A DNA stretch of 41,462 nucleotides from Halolamina rubra (GCF_000739555.1 NZ_BBJN01000016.1:1-41462), one strand, 5' to 3'; shown: positions 23,257 to 32,847, counted from the first letter of the stretch. The notes: generated from the sequence alone by a model not told the origin. Made by a program: numbers and translations.

Positions 23257-25437
23257 ATGAGCGCCGACCGACGGCGGAAGGCCGAACGCATCCGCCACCT
23301 GCTCGACACCGAGGGCGACGCCGTCCACGAGAACACCCAGGTGTTCAACGAGGGCCGCTACGAGTCCACCGGCGACCTCGACGACTACGAGGAACTCAAA
23401 GCCGAGGCCCGGACGATCAAGGAGGACGCCATCGAGCGCCTCCCCGAACTGATCGACGACGTGACCGCGGCCGTCGAAGCCAACGGCGGCACCGTCTACC
23501 TCGCCGACGACGCCGAAGACGCGAACCGGTACGTCCGGAAGGTCGTCGACGGCCGGAGCGTGGTGAAGTCGAAGTCGATGACCAGCGAGGAGATCGACGT
23601 GAACGAGTCGCTGGAGGGAAGCGGCGCCGAGGTCTGGGAGACCGACCTCGCGGAGTTCGTCCTGCAGGTCGCCGACGAGGCGCCCTCCCACATCGTCGCG
23701 CCGGCGATCCACAAGTCCCGCGAGGAGATCGCGACCCTGTTCAACGAGGTGTTCGAACCCGAGGAACCCCTCGAGACCGCTGAGGAGCTCACGCGCTTCG
23801 CCCGCGAGTACCTCGGCGAGAAGATCCTCGACGCCGAGGTCGGGATGACGGGGGCGAACTTCGTTACGGCCGACTCGGGCACGCTCGCGCTCGTCACGAG
23901 CGAGGGCAACGCCCGGAAGTGCGTGCAGGCGACGGACACCCACGTCGCGGTCGCGGGCGTCGAGAAGCTCGTGCCGACCGTCGAGGACCTCCAGCCGTTC
24001 GTCGAACTCATCGGCCGGTCGGGCACCGGTCAGGACATCACCTCCTACGTCTCGCTGTTGACGCCGCCGGTCGACTCGCCGACGTTCGGCGACGACGGGC
24101 TCGAGCCCGGCGACGACCGCGAGTTCCACCTCGTGCTGATCGACAACGGGCGGATGGCGATGCGCGAGGACGACCAGCTCCGGGAGACGCTGTACTGCAT
24201 CCGCTGCTCGGCGTGTGCCAACTCCTGTGCGAACTTCCAGCACGTCGGCGGCCACGCCTTCGGCGGCGAGACGTACTCCGGGGGGATCGCGACGGGCTGG
24301 GAGGCCGGCGTCCACGGTCAGGAGAGCGCCGCCGAGTTCAACGACCTCTGCACGGGCTGTAGCCGCTGCGTGAACCAGTGCCCGGTGAACATCGACATCC
24401 CGTGGATCAACACGGTCGTCCGCGACCGCATCAACCGCGGGAACGACGGGGACCTCGACTTCCTCGTCGAGGGCCTCACGCCGGACGACGAGCCCGGCGG
24501 CATCGACCCGCAGAAACGCCTGTTCGGCAACTTCGACACGCTCGCGAAGCTCGGCTCGACGTTCGCGCCGGTGTCGAACTGGGTCGGCCGAACCGACACC
24601 GCCCGCGCGCTGCTGGAGCGAACGCTCGGCGTCGACAGTCGGCGCGACCTCCCGGAGTTCGAGCGCGAGTCCCTCGTCGCGTGGTTCGAGCGCCGCGGCC
24701 CCCGGGTGAGCCGCGAGGCGGCGAGCCGGGAGGTCGCGCTCTACCCTGACGCGTACACGAACTACGTCCGCACCGAGCGCGGGAAGGCCGCCGTTCGGGT
24801 GCTCGAAGCGCTCGACGTGCGCGTCGACGTGCCGGCCGCCGGCGAGAGCGGCCGCGCGCCGCTCTCCCAGGGGATGGTGGCGACCGCCCGGTCGAACGCC
24901 GAGTCGGTGTTCGACGCCCTCGCGCCGACGCTCGCCGCCGACCACGACGTGGTCGTCATCGAGCCCTCGGACCTCGCGATGTTCCACCGCGAGTACGAAC
25001 GCCTCCTGCCCGAGGACGACTACACCGCCCTCCGGGACCGCAGCTACGAGCTCATGGAGTACGTCTACGGCTTGCTCGAGAACGGCGCCGGCGTCGACGC
25101 GCTCCCCGACGGCGACGGCGAACGCGTCGCTTACCACAGCCACTGCCAGCAGCGCACGCTCGACCTCGAGCCGTACACGGTGGCCGTCCTCGAGGACTGC
25201 GGCTTCGACGTGGCGACCTCCGAGGTGGAGTGCTGCGGGATGGCCGGCAGCTTCGGCTACAAGTCCGAGTACTACGACCTCAGCGTCGACGTGGGCGAGA
25301 CGCTCGCCGAGCAGTTCGAAGCGGACGGGAACGCCGACCGCACTGTCGTCGCCAGCGGCACGTCCTGTCTCGAACAGCTCGACGCGCTGCTCACGCGCCG
25401 GCCTGCCCACCCCGTTCGGCTGCTCGATCGAGAGTAG
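23257..25437 (+). CDS. Fused LutB-LutA-like iron-sulfur oxidoreductase
   Basis: A 726-residue fusion of the LutB and LutA functions. Residues about 60-300 form a LUD domain (VGMTGANFVTADSGT, GVEKLVPT). Two ferredoxin-type 4Fe-4S motifs follow: Cys314, 317, 320, 324 in CIRCSACANSC, and Cys365, 368, 371, 375 in CTGCSRCVNQC. The C-terminal half holds one clear CCG-type module (HSHCQQRT about 600 and ECCGMAGSFG at 658-667), as in LutA, glycolate oxidase GlcF and heterodisulfide reductase. Bacterial LutA and LutB are separate chains, so here one protein may channel electrons from substrate to quinone or a carrier. It starts right at the lutC stop. The single CCG module compared with two in LutA is a difference worth noting. 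Confidence 0.9.
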   Translation: MSADRRRKAERIRHLLDTEGDAVHENTQVFNEGRYESTGDLDDYEELKAEARTIKEDAIERLPELIDDVTAAVEANGGTVYLADDAEDANRYVRKVVDGRSVVKSKSMTSEEIDVNESLEGSGAEVWETDLAEFVLQVADEAPSHIVAPAIHKSREEIATLFNEVFEPEEPLETAEELTRFAREYLGEKILDAEVGMTGANFVTADSGTLALVTSEGNARKCVQATDTHVAVAGVEKLVPTVEDLQPFVELIGRSGTGQDITSYVSLLTPPVDSPTFGDDGLEPGDDREFHLVLIDNGRMAMREDDQLRETLYCIRCSACANSCANFQHVGGHAFGGETYSGGIATGWEAGVHGQESAAEFNDLCTGCSRCVNQCPVNIDIPWINTVVRDRINRGNDGDLDFLVEGLTPDDEPGGIDPQKRLFGNFDTLAKLGSTFAPVSNWVGRTDTARALLERTLGVDSRRDLPEFERESLVAWFERRGPRVSREAASREVALYPDAYTNYVRTERGKAAVRVLEALDVRVDVPAAGESGRAPLSQGMVATARSNAESVFDALAPTLAADHDVVVIEPSDLAMFHREYERLLPEDDYTALRDRSYELMEYVYGLLENGAGVDALPDGDGERVAYHSHCQQRTLDLEPYTVAVLEDCGFDVATSEVECCGMAGSFGYKSEYYDLSVDVGETLAEQFEADGNADRTVVASGTSCLEQLDALLTRRPAHPVRLLDRE

Positions 25438-25459
25438 CCGAGCCCCCGAAAGCGACCGA

Positions 25460-26773
25460 TCACGCGCTCTCGAGCGTCTCGACCGTCTCCTCGGCGACGC
25501 CCGGCGCAGCCTGCCCCACGGCCGTCGCGACGACGTACTCGGCGACCGTACGGTCGAGTCGCGACGCGGGGATCTCCCCGTCGTACCGCGTCAGCTCCCA
25601 GTCGGCCTGTGAGACGCGCCAGCCCGCACTCGTGATCGCGGTCCGCGTCAGCTCCGGGGCGGAGCTCTCGGCGAGTGCCGCCTCGAGGGCGTCGTACGCG
25701 CTCGACCGGAGCTCCCCGACGGCGTCCGCACTCTCCGGCCGGGAGAGGTCGCCGTCGTCGATCCGTGCCTGTAGCCGCTCCAGCGCCTCGAACCGCGTGA
25801 GCTGGCGGTTCGCGTCGACGACGGCGTTCGCCGGCCCGGCCGCGTCCGCGACCGCCGTCGGTCCGTACTTGACATCCTGCCGGAGCTCGTGGATCACGAG
25901 CTCCTGAAGTCCCCAGTCCTCGGCGGTCGACTCCGGCGGCACGTCCGAGGCGCGGGACTGAGCGTCCGCGAACAGCGTCTCGGCGGCCGCCCGCAACGTC
26001 CCCTCGACCGTACCGGCCTCTGCGGGCAGCGCGGCGGTGAACTGCTCGTCGAGGTGGCGGGCGTCGTCGAGACGGGCGCGAGCCGACTCGGCAGTCTCGC
26101 CCCACTCGGCGACGGCGAGGAGCCGATTGTCGACGCGTCGCGGCCCGTCGCTCTCGATCACGCGAGCCAACTGCTCCTCGATCCGGCCGTGGACGAGCGC
26201 CGCTCGCACGGGGTCGTCGCCGACGTACTCGTGGCTCTCCCTGGCGGACTCCGCGTCGGCGACGGTTCCCCGATACTCCTCCCTGAGGGGGTCGACCGAG
26301 CGGTCCTCCTCGACGACTGCCCAGCCGGCGGCGGCGTACCGGGCCGCCGCGCGGGCATCTCGGAGCGCTGTGAGCGCGACGAACTCCGTCGGGGCGCCCT
26401 GCGCCTCGCTGAGCCCGTCGGCCGCGTCCGTCGCGGCGTCAACGAGCTGCTGGCGCACGTAGCCGTTCGGGATCTCCGCGGGCCCGAGCGGCGTCGGGAG
26501 CTCGTCGAGCAGCGACGTGATCCGCTCGCGGGTCGCGGCGAAGTACTCGGGGGCGATCCCGACGGGCACGGACTCGGGCACCACTGGCTCCCGGTCCCAG
26601 TCGTCACGGCGACCGGTGTCCGGGAGGTCGTACGCATTGATCGTCGGCTCCGACTCGCCGCCGAACTCGCCGAGGCTGGTACAGCCGGCGAGCGCGGCCG
26701 TCCCGGCGACGGCCAGCAGCCCGCGGCGACTCAGCCGACTCCCAGTCGAGGAGGTTGACGACTCCCCGTCCAT
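25460..26773 (-). CDS. Tat-exported lipoprotein of unknown function, helical
   Basis: A 437-residue protein starting at the ATG at 26773 (a GTG one codon earlier is possible). It has a twin-arginine signal (LSRRGLLAV) and the lipobox ALAGC, so it should be anchored outside the cell. The mature part is almost entirely alpha-helical and alanine-rich, with many charged residues and no cysteines or catalytic pattern that I recognise. The start overlaps the stop of the upstream lipoprotein gene (TGATG), so the two are expressed together. The stop is 22 bases from the convergent lutAB-like stop. Co-translation with a second lipoprotein suggests they act as a pair at the cell surface. Confidence 0.85.
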   Translation of the reverse strand: MDGESSTSSTGSRLSRRGLLAVAGTAALAGCTSLGEFGGESEPTINAYDLPDTGRRDDWDREPVVPESVPVGIAPEYFAATRERITSLLDELPTPLGPAEIPNGYVRQQLVDAATDAADGLSEAQGAPTEFVALTALRDARAAARYAAAGWAVVEEDRSVDPLREEYRGTVADAESARESHEYVGDDPVRAALVHGRIEEQLARVIESDGPRRVDNRLLAVAEWGETAESARARLDDARHLDEQFTAALPAEAGTVEGTLRAAAETLFADAQSRASDVPPESTAEDWGLQELVIHELRQDVKYGPTAVADAAGPANAVVDANRQLTRFEALERLQARIDDGDLSRPESADAVGELRSSAYDALEAALAESSAPELTRTAITSAGWRVSQADWELTRYDGEIPASRLDRTVAEYVVATAVGQAAPGVAEETVETLESA

Positions 26774-27447
26774 CACTGCTCACCCCCGTCGTCGCTCGGC
26801 GTCGCTGTGTGCGTCGACGGTGTCGACGCTGTCTCGCTGCGATCGCAGGTGCCCGTCCCGATCGAGGAGGAGTATGTCGTCACCTCGTCGGCGTCGATCG
26901 GGTCGGGGATCCGGATGAAGCGGGCCTCGACCACCCACTCGTCGACCTCGCAGTGGGCGGTGTACGGCCGGCTCCGGCGGCTGTAGTCCGTCGAGATCTC
27001 CGTCGCCGACCACGCGACGTGACAGAGCTCGAGCCGGAAGCACTCCCGCACGTCGCCCATCTCGACGAACACGCTCTCGGCGTCGAACTCCGTCGCGTCG
27101 AGGAACGACTCGACCGGCTCGGCGTCGACCCCGTCGGCGAGGCGGATCCGGTCGGCGCGGTCGGCGTCGTCGACGATGATGGAGTCACGCCAGCGATCAC
27201 GGCGGCTGGCTGTGGGCCGATCGTCGTCGTCCGGTTCGGTGAGCCAGACCGGCGGGCGATCGGTGTCGATTCGGACGAGATGTGTCTCCGGGTCGGTCGT
27301 CGATCCCGACATCGGGCCCGAGGGGCCGTCGCCGTCGGCCGGTACTGTTCGCGTCGATCCGGCGGCGCCGTCGCCGCCACACCCGGCGAGGGCGGCGGCG
27401 ACGCCGGCGACTCCGGAGAGGAGGCTGCGTCGTGTCGTGGGGACCAT
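26773..27447 (-). CDS. Small Tat-exported lipoprotein, paired with the helical lipoprotein
   Basis: A 224-residue protein. I choose the ATG at 27447, because it gives a typical signal: TTRRSLLSG, a hydrophobic core and the lipobox ALAGC. The frame itself opens at 27486. The mature part is beta-rich and acidic (ETHLVRIDTDRPPVWL, then DSIIVDDADRADRIRL). Cysteines in GDVRECFRLELCHVAW and in TAHCEVDEW, with one more in the final GTCDRSE segment, hint at disulfides or a metal site on the outside. The stop overlaps the next start, so the two lipoproteins form an operon. I do not recognise the family; the surface location is the only solid functional hint. Confidence 0.8.
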   Translation of the reverse strand: MVPTTRRSLLSGVAGVAAALAGCGGDGAAGSTRTVPADGDGPSGPMSGSTTDPETHLVRIDTDRPPVWLTEPDDDDRPTASRRDRWRDSIIVDDADRADRIRLADGVDAEPVESFLDATEFDAESVFVEMGDVRECFRLELCHVAWSATEISTDYSRRSRPYTAHCEVDEWVVEARFIRIPDPIDADEVTTYSSSIGTGTCDRSETASTPSTHTATPSDDGGEQ

Positions 27448-27507
27448 CGTCACGAAGCCCGTGGGCCACCAGCGTGAAAAATTCACCCGAGACCGCTTCG
27501 GACTACG

Positions 27508-28974
27508 TCACTCTGCCGGCGAGGGGGTCTCGGGTCCGTGGTCGTCGACGGCGTCGTCGGCGTCCTCCTTGTAGAAGATCTTCCAGCCGGTCGCGCCCAT
27601 CACCACCAGCACGAGCGGCGAGAGGAAGCCGAAGAAGTAGTACGGCGCGTAGGAGAGCACGGGCACCCCGAGCGCGGCGGACATGTACACGCCGCCGGAG
27701 TTCCACGGGACGAGCGCGGAGGTCGTCGTCCCGGACGCCTCGATGGCCCGCGAGAGGTTCCGACTCTCGAGGTCGTAGTCGTCGTAGAGGTTCCGGAACG
27801 TCATCCCCGGCACGACGAGCGCCATGTACTGCTCGGCGGCGAGCACGTTGATCATGAACGTGCCGACCGCCGTCCCGGCTGTGAGGCCGGCGACGCTGCT
27901 GACTGCCTTCCCCGTGTAGTAGGCGATGGCCGCGAGCACGCCGGACTCCTGCAGGATCCCGCCGAGCGAGAGCGCGGCGACGACGATGGAGATGACCCAG
28001 ATCGACCCGGCGAGCCCGCCGCTCGCCAGCAGGTCGTTCGTGAGCGCGACGCCCGTCTCAGGGCTGGTGCCGTAGTGGACCGTCGACCACGCGGCCGCGA
28101 AGCCGACCCCCTGCAGCGTGAGGCTGACGCCGACGGCCGCGAAGATCCCGGCGCCGAGCGAGGGGAGCGCCGGGTAGCCGTAGATCGCCAGCGCGAACGT
28201 GATAACGATGGGGAGCAGCGTGATCGGCGAGATCACGTAGACGCTCGAGAGCCCGGCCTGGATCTCCGCGACGCGGTCGACCGGGATCGAGCCGCTGGCG
28301 TTCAGCCCGAGCGCGACGAACAGCACGAGCGACACCGTGAACGCGATGAGCGTGCCGGGCCGCATCGCCCGGATGTGGTCCATCAGCTCCGTGTTCGTCA
28401 CGGCCGCGGCGAGGTTGGTCGTGTCCGACAGCGGTGAGTTCTTGTCGCCGGTGTAGGCGCCGGAGAGCACGGCGCCGGCGGTCATCGGTGCCGGAATCCC
28501 GAGCCCGGAGCCGATACCGACCATCGCGACGCCCAGCGTGCCGGCCGTCGTCCAAGACGAGCCGATAGCGAAGGAGGCGACGGCGGCGAGCAGCAGCGTG
28601 AACGGGAGGAATATCGCCGGGAAGAGGAACTCCAACCCGTAGTACATGATCGTCGGGATCGTGCCGGCGTCGATCCACGACGCGATCACCATGTAGATCA
28701 CGAACAGGATGAGGATGGCCTGCAGTCCGGTGAGGATGCTCCGGCTGACGCCGCCGTACAGGTCGGCCCACGAGTAGCCGAGGTGGTAGCGGGCGAACAG
28801 ACCGGAGAAGACGACGCCCCACAGCAGCGGCATCTGCGGGTCGAGCTCCAGCCAGACGATCCCCACCGCGAGGAACAGCAACATTCCGGCGACGGGGACG
28901 ATCGCCTCGATCAGTGAGGGCTGCCGGTCTTCCGGTATCTCGTCGTACGTTTTCGGGGTGAAATCCAGTTCCAT
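27508..28974 (-). CDS. nhaC: NhaC-family Na+/H+ antiporter-like transporter
   Basis: A 488-residue integral membrane protein with about 11-12 transmembrane helices. I start at the ATG at 28974 (MELDFTPKTYDE); the frame extends to 29010. Family features are the SSWTTAGTLGVAMVGIG motif and the GDKNSPLSDTTNLAA motif near residues 200-220, as well as the repeated NSGGVYMSAALGV near the C-terminus. NhaC members exchange Na+ for H+ or for organic anions (malate/lactate), and some relatives are thought to move amino acids. It is on the same strand and 133 bases downstream of hutH. An amino acid or urocanate/histidine uptake role is therefore possible, but plain ion exchange is just as likely in a haloarchaeon. 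The C-terminus is a short, acidic tail. Confidence 0.88.
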   Translation of the reverse strand: MELDFTPKTYDEIPEDRQPSLIEAIVPVAGMLLFLAVGIVWLELDPQMPLLWGVVFSGLFARYHLGYSWADLYGGVSRSILTGLQAILILFVIYMVIASWIDAGTIPTIMYYGLEFLFPAIFLPFTLLLAAVASFAIGSSWTTAGTLGVAMVGIGSGLGIPAPMTAGAVLSGAYTGDKNSPLSDTTNLAAAVTNTELMDHIRAMRPGTLIAFTVSLVLFVALGLNASGSIPVDRVAEIQAGLSSVYVISPITLLPIVITFALAIYGYPALPSLGAGIFAAVGVSLTLQGVGFAAAWSTVHYGTSPETGVALTNDLLASGGLAGSIWVISIVVAALSLGGILQESGVLAAIAYYTGKAVSSVAGLTAGTAVGTFMINVLAAEQYMALVVPGMTFRNLYDDYDLESRNLSRAIEASGTTTSALVPWNSGGVYMSAALGVPVLSYAPYYFFGFLSPLVLVVMGATGWKIFYKEDADDAVDDHGPETPSPAE

Positions 28975-29031
28975 ACGGTGACAACAGGCTTGTCCCGACA
29001 GCACCCCCAAGAACGCGCCGATGGAGTCGCG

Positions 29032-29041
29032 TACTTAAGTA
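29032..29041. promoter_or_regulatory. 10-bp palindrome upstream of the NhaC-like gene
   Basis: TACTTAAGTA is a perfect palindrome 58-67 bases before the NhaC-like start, in an otherwise GC-rich 133-base gap after hutH. It could serve as TATA box, operator or both. It shares the string TTAAGTA with the promoter of the hut-linked regulator (34700-34706). Confidence 0.35.
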
Positions 29042-29107
29042 ACGTATCGGGGCGTCAACGGGTCCGCGGGGCGTCGCTGCCGACGACGAACCGCCCGCCG
29101 GTTCAGA

Positions 29108-30682
29108 CTACTCGCGTTGCCGTTCGGAGACCGCCTGGGCCAGCCGTTCGCCGAGGTCGCCGAAGCGAACCAGATCGGCGACCAGCTCGATATCGTCGTC
29201 CAGCGGGCGGTCCTCCTCCCACGGCCGCACTGCCGAACTGAGCAGGTCCCGGACGACGCCCGTCCCGACCCCGTGGGCCAGCGAGTCGTCGACGAACGCG
29301 CTCGCCCGGTTGCCGGCGAGCAGTTCGACCGCGACGACCGAGGCCACGTTCTCCACCGCCGTCCTCGCGAGGAGCGCGCTCTGCCCGCTCATGCTCACGT
29401 GGTCCTCCTGCCCCCCGCTGACGGGGGTGTTGTCCGTCGACGGCGTCCCCATCGCCCGGAGCTCGTTGACGAGCGCCGCGGCGGTGTACTGGGCGATCAT
29501 GAACCCCGACTCCTGGCCGGGGTCGTTCGTCAGGTACGGCGTCAGGTGCTCCTCCTGCAGGTTGGGGTCGAGCATCCGGTTCGTCCGGCGCTCCGAGATG
29601 GCGGCCAACTCCGTGAGCGCGTTCACGGCGTAGTCGAGCCGCAGCGCGAGCGGTTCGCCGTGGAAGTTGCCGCCCGAGAGGATCGCCGCCGATTCGCCGC
29701 CGCTCGACCGGCTGTCGACGCGGTCGGCGTCGAACACGAGTGGGTTGTCCGTCGCGCTGTTCAGTTCCGTCTCGACGGCCGAGCGCAGATGGTCGAGCGC
29801 GTCGCGGACGGCGCCGTGGACCTGCGGGATGCACCGCACGGAGTAGGCGTCCTGCACGCGGTCGCAGTTGCGGTGGGACTCGACGATCTCGGAGCTGGCC
29901 GTCAGGCGCTTGATCCGCTCGGCCGTCGCCTGCTGGCCCTCGTGGGGCCGAACCGCCTGGATCGCGGCGTCGCAGCTCGCGGTCGTCCCCATCGTCACCT
30001 CCGTCGTCAGCGCGCCCGCGGCGTCGGCCGCCTGGAGGGCGCGCTCGGCGTCGACGACGACCAGCGCCGCGAGCCCGGTCGTCAGCTGGGTGCCGTTGAT
30101 GAGCGCCAGCCCCTCCTTCGGCTCGAGTTCGAGCGGTTCGATCCCGGCCGCTGCCAGCGCCGCCGCAGCGTCGACGCGGTCGCCGTCTTCGAGCACCTCG
30201 CCCTCCCCGAGGAGGACGAGCGACATGTGGGCGAGCGGTGCGAGGTCGCCGCTGGCGCCGAGGCTCCCCCGCGAGCGGACGGCGGGGTGGACGCCCTCGT
30301 TCAGCATCGTCACCAGGCTGTCGACGACGACCTCGCGGACCCCGGAGTACCCCTTCACCAGCGAGTTCACGCGCGTCACCATCATCGCGCGGACCTCCTC
30401 GGCCGACAGGTAGCGGCCGGCGCCGGAGGCGTGACTCCGGAGGAGGTTCGTCTGCAGCGCCCGGATGTCCGCCTCGGGGATGCGCTCGTTGACGAGCGAG
30501 CCGAAGCCGGTGTTCAGCCCGTACACCGCCTCGTCGGTCGCCATCACGTCCTCCACCCGAGTCCGAGACTCGCGGAGGCACTCGCGGGCCGACTCCGCGA
30601 CGCGTACCGTCTCGCCGCCCCGAGCGACCGCCTCCACCGCCGCCGGCGTCAGCGACTCGCCGTCGAGGATTACGTCACTCAT
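29108..30682 (-). CDS. hutH: Histidine ammonia-lyase
   Basis: Catalyses the first step of histidine breakdown, histidine to trans-urocanate and ammonia, in the cytoplasm. The 524-residue protein has the Ala143-Ser144-Gly145 triad in GSLGASGDLAPLAHM that cyclises to the MIO electrophile. It also has the conserved catalytic Tyr54 in VYGLNTGFG and the YSVRCIPQVHGA stretch. The ATG at 30682 overlaps the hutI stop by 8 bases (ATGAGTGA), so it is the last gene of the hutUGIH operon. The order U-G-I-H puts the first enzyme of the pathway last. Confidence 0.97.
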   Translation of the reverse strand: MSDVILDGESLTPAAVEAVARGGETVRVAESARECLRESRTRVEDVMATDEAVYGLNTGFGSLVNERIPEADIRALQTNLLRSHASGAGRYLSAEEVRAMMVTRVNSLVKGYSGVREVVVDSLVTMLNEGVHPAVRSRGSLGASGDLAPLAHMSLVLLGEGEVLEDGDRVDAAAALAAAGIEPLELEPKEGLALINGTQLTTGLAALVVVDAERALQAADAAGALTTEVTMGTTASCDAAIQAVRPHEGQQATAERIKRLTASSEIVESHRNCDRVQDAYSVRCIPQVHGAVRDALDHLRSAVETELNSATDNPLVFDADRVDSRSSGGESAAILSGGNFHGEPLALRLDYAVNALTELAAISERRTNRMLDPNLQEEHLTPYLTNDPGQESGFMIAQYTAAALVNELRAMGTPSTDNTPVSGGQEDHVSMSGQSALLARTAVENVASVVAVELLAGNRASAFVDDSLAHGVGTGVVRDLLSSAVRPWEEDRPLDDDIELVADLVRFGDLGERLAQAVSERQRE

Positions 30683-31925
30683 GGACGACTCGACCCCCGT
30701 TAGCCACCACGCGACCGCCCTTGACCACCGTCTCGACGGTGTTCACGCCGAAGTTGTACGGGACGTGGACCGCCGTCGGCGCGTCGACGACCGCGAGGTC
30801 GGCGGGCGCGCCCGGCCGGAGCGTCCCGAGCCCGTCCGACCGGTTCAGCGCGCGGGCCCCGCCGGCGGTCGCGGCGAGCAGCGCGTCCGTCGGCGGCAGC
30901 TTCATCCCGACGCAGGCGAGCGTACTCGCGAAGCCCATGCTCTGAGCGTAGCAGTTCGGGTTGAGGTCCGACGCGATCGCGACCGCGGGGGCGTCGACGC
31001 CCATCTCGGCGGCGACGTCGCGGAACAGCTCCACGTCGGCGTACTCGGTGTCCAGGCCGAACGCCGTCCCGGGGAGGAGGGTTGGCGTCACGCCCGCTTC
31101 GAACAGCGCCTCGGCGTCCTCGCGGGTCGCCAGCAGCAGGTGGTCCGCGCTCGCCGCTCCCACCTCCGCGGCGAGCTGGGCGGCGCCGGTCCGGGCCAGC
31201 TCCTCGGCGTGGATCTTCGGCGTCAGCCCGTGCTCCTTCCCGGCTTCGAGCACGCGACGGGACTGCTCGACGGTGAACGCGCCCTCGTCACAGAACACGT
31301 CGTTGAACGTCGCGACCCCCTGCTCGGCGACCGCCGGCAGGAACTCGTCGACGACGCGGTCGACGTACGCGTCGGCGTCGGCGTCCCGCGGCACCGCGTG
31401 GGCGCCCATGAACGTCGGGACCACCTCGACGGGGTGGCGGTCGTCGGCCTCGCCGATCACGTCGAGCATCAGCAGCTCGGTCTCGAGGTCGAGCCCGTAG
31501 CCGGACTTCACCTCGACCGTCGTGGTGCCGTGGGCGAGCAGCACGTCGAGTTCGGCCAGCAGGTTGTCGAGCAGCGTCTCCCGGGAGGCCCCGCGCACGG
31601 CGTCGACGGTGCGGTGAATGCCGCCCCCCTCGGCCAGGATCTCCTGGTACGTCTTCCCCCGGAGCTTGGCCGCGAACTCGTCGGAGCGATCGCCGGCGAA
31701 CAGCGCGTGGGTGTGGGAGTCGACGAACCCCGGGATCACCGCCTGCCCCGCGGCGTCGATCGTCCGGTTCGCCTCCTCGCGGGGGTACTCCCGCTCGATC
31801 TCGCTCGCTGGCCCCGTCGCCACGATCTCGCCGTCGTCGACGACGACACTGGCCCCCTCGAGCAGCTGGTCGTCGGGGCCGACGAGCACCTCGCCCGCGT
31901 CGTGGACAAGCAGGTCGACCGTCAT
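30675..31925 (-). CDS. hutI: Imidazolonepropionase
   Basis: Third step of histidine breakdown: hydrolyses 4-imidazolone-5-propionate to N-formimino-L-glutamate. It is a 416-residue metal-dependent amidohydrolase with the [12 protein letters not shown] metal/substrate motif (about 70-80), the [13 protein letters not shown] segment near the C-terminus (catalytic Asp), and the early strands of the composite beta-sandwich domain. The ATG at 31925 overlaps the hutG stop (ATGA), and its own stop overlaps hutH. The length and motifs are normal. Confidence 0.97.
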   Translation of the reverse strand: MTVDLLVHDAGEVLVGPDDQLLEGASVVVDDGEIVATGPASEIEREYPREEANRTIDAAGQAVIPGFVDSHTHALFAGDRSDEFAAKLRGKTYQEILAEGGGIHRTVDAVRGASRETLLDNLLAELDVLLAHGTTTVEVKSGYGLDLETELLMLDVIGEADDRHPVEVVPTFMGAHAVPRDADADAYVDRVVDEFLPAVAEQGVATFNDVFCDEGAFTVEQSRRVLEAGKEHGLTPKIHAEELARTGAAQLAAEVGAASADHLLLATREDAEALFEAGVTPTLLPGTAFGLDTEYADVELFRDVAAEMGVDAPAVAIASDLNPNCYAQSMGFASTLACVGMKLPPTDALLAATAGGARALNRSDGLGTLRPGAPADLAVVDAPTAVHVPYNFGVNTVETVVKGGRVVANGGRVVHE

Positions 31926-32847
31926 CGGCGCTCACCCCGGCCGGCGAGGAAGTGGGCGATCGCGCGAGCGGCCGCGGTCACCGTCCGCCCGTCGCGATCC
32001 AGCGGCGGGGCACACTCCACGACCTCGAAGCCGGCGACGCGGTCGTCGGCGGCGAGTCGGCCGAGGAGGTCGAACAGCTCTCTGGTGGTGAGCCCGCCGG
32101 GCGTCGGCGCGCTCACGCCCGGGGCCGCCGCCGCGTCCAGCACGTCCACGTCCAGGCTCACGTAGACGGTGTCGACCGCCGAGAGCTCCGCCAGCGCCGA
32201 CGCCGCCGCGCCCGCCGGATCGTCGCCGACCGACGCTGCCGGGTGGATCGCCCCACCCTGCTCGTCGAGGAACTCGTGGTAGCGCGTACTCGTCTCGAAG
32301 TGGCGCGCGCCGAGCACGACCAGCGAGTCGAGCCCGCGGTCGAACAGCTGCCGGTACGGCGTCCCGCTCGTCGGGCCGTCGCGGACCTCCCGGCAGTCGA
32401 GGTGGGCGTCGAGACTGACGACGCCGACCGAGCCGTCCGAGAGGAGCGGCGCGACGTTGGGCACCGTCAGCGAGTTGTCGCCGCCGAGGAACACCGGCAG
32501 CGCGTCGGCGTCGTGCAGCGGTTCGACCGCCGTCTCGACCGTGTCTTGCACCGCCGATACGGAGCTGGTCCAGTCGGCGTCGACGTCCCCTACGTCGCCG
32601 ATCGCGTCGAGGGGGCCGGCCGCGAAGTGGTGGCTCTTCGTCTCGGCGAGGGCGTCGCGGATCGCCGCCGGCCCCTCACGAGCTCCCTTCCGGCCGATGA
32701 CGGCGCCGTCGTACGGCTCGCCGACGAGGACTGTGTCGTACGCGCCGGCGTCGTCGACCTCGTCTCTCGAACGACGTCGCCGAACTGCTCGTCGTTCGGA
32801 TCCGACGAGGGAGCCTGCCACGGGTCGGGGGCGGTGAACTCACTCAT
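31922..32847 (-). pseudogene. hutG: Formimidoylglutamase, interrupted near its N-terminus by a one-base frameshift
   Basis: The last hut enzyme, a ureohydrolase-fold Mn enzyme that cleaves N-formimino-L-glutamate to L-glutamate and formamide. The genuine start is the ATG at 32847, which overlaps the hutU stop by 8 bases as hutH does with hutI. It reads [17 protein letters not shown] and on to GDVVRE, and then loses frame near 32764. The rest continues in another frame from [16 protein letters not shown] to 31922. One added G restores a 308-residue protein. The open frame starting at 32821 has an unrelated, arginine-rich N-terminus and is unlikely to be the true one. Metal motifs are GGDNS (Asn where arginases have His), SLDAHLDC and SLDVDVLD. 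An Asn at this position is what I recall for some HutG proteins. If the shift is real, histidine degradation would stop at formiminoglutamate. Confidence 0.85.

Noticed and set aside
22678..25410. Open frame of 910 codons on the minus strand
   Set aside because: It lies antisense to the LutC-like and LutB-LutA-like genes, which have clear domains. The frame is rich in Arg/Val/Asp/Gly, as expected from mirror reading of a GC-rich gene.
29117..30703. Open frame of 528 codons on the plus strand
   Set aside because: Antisense to hutH, whose MIO motif is unmistakable.
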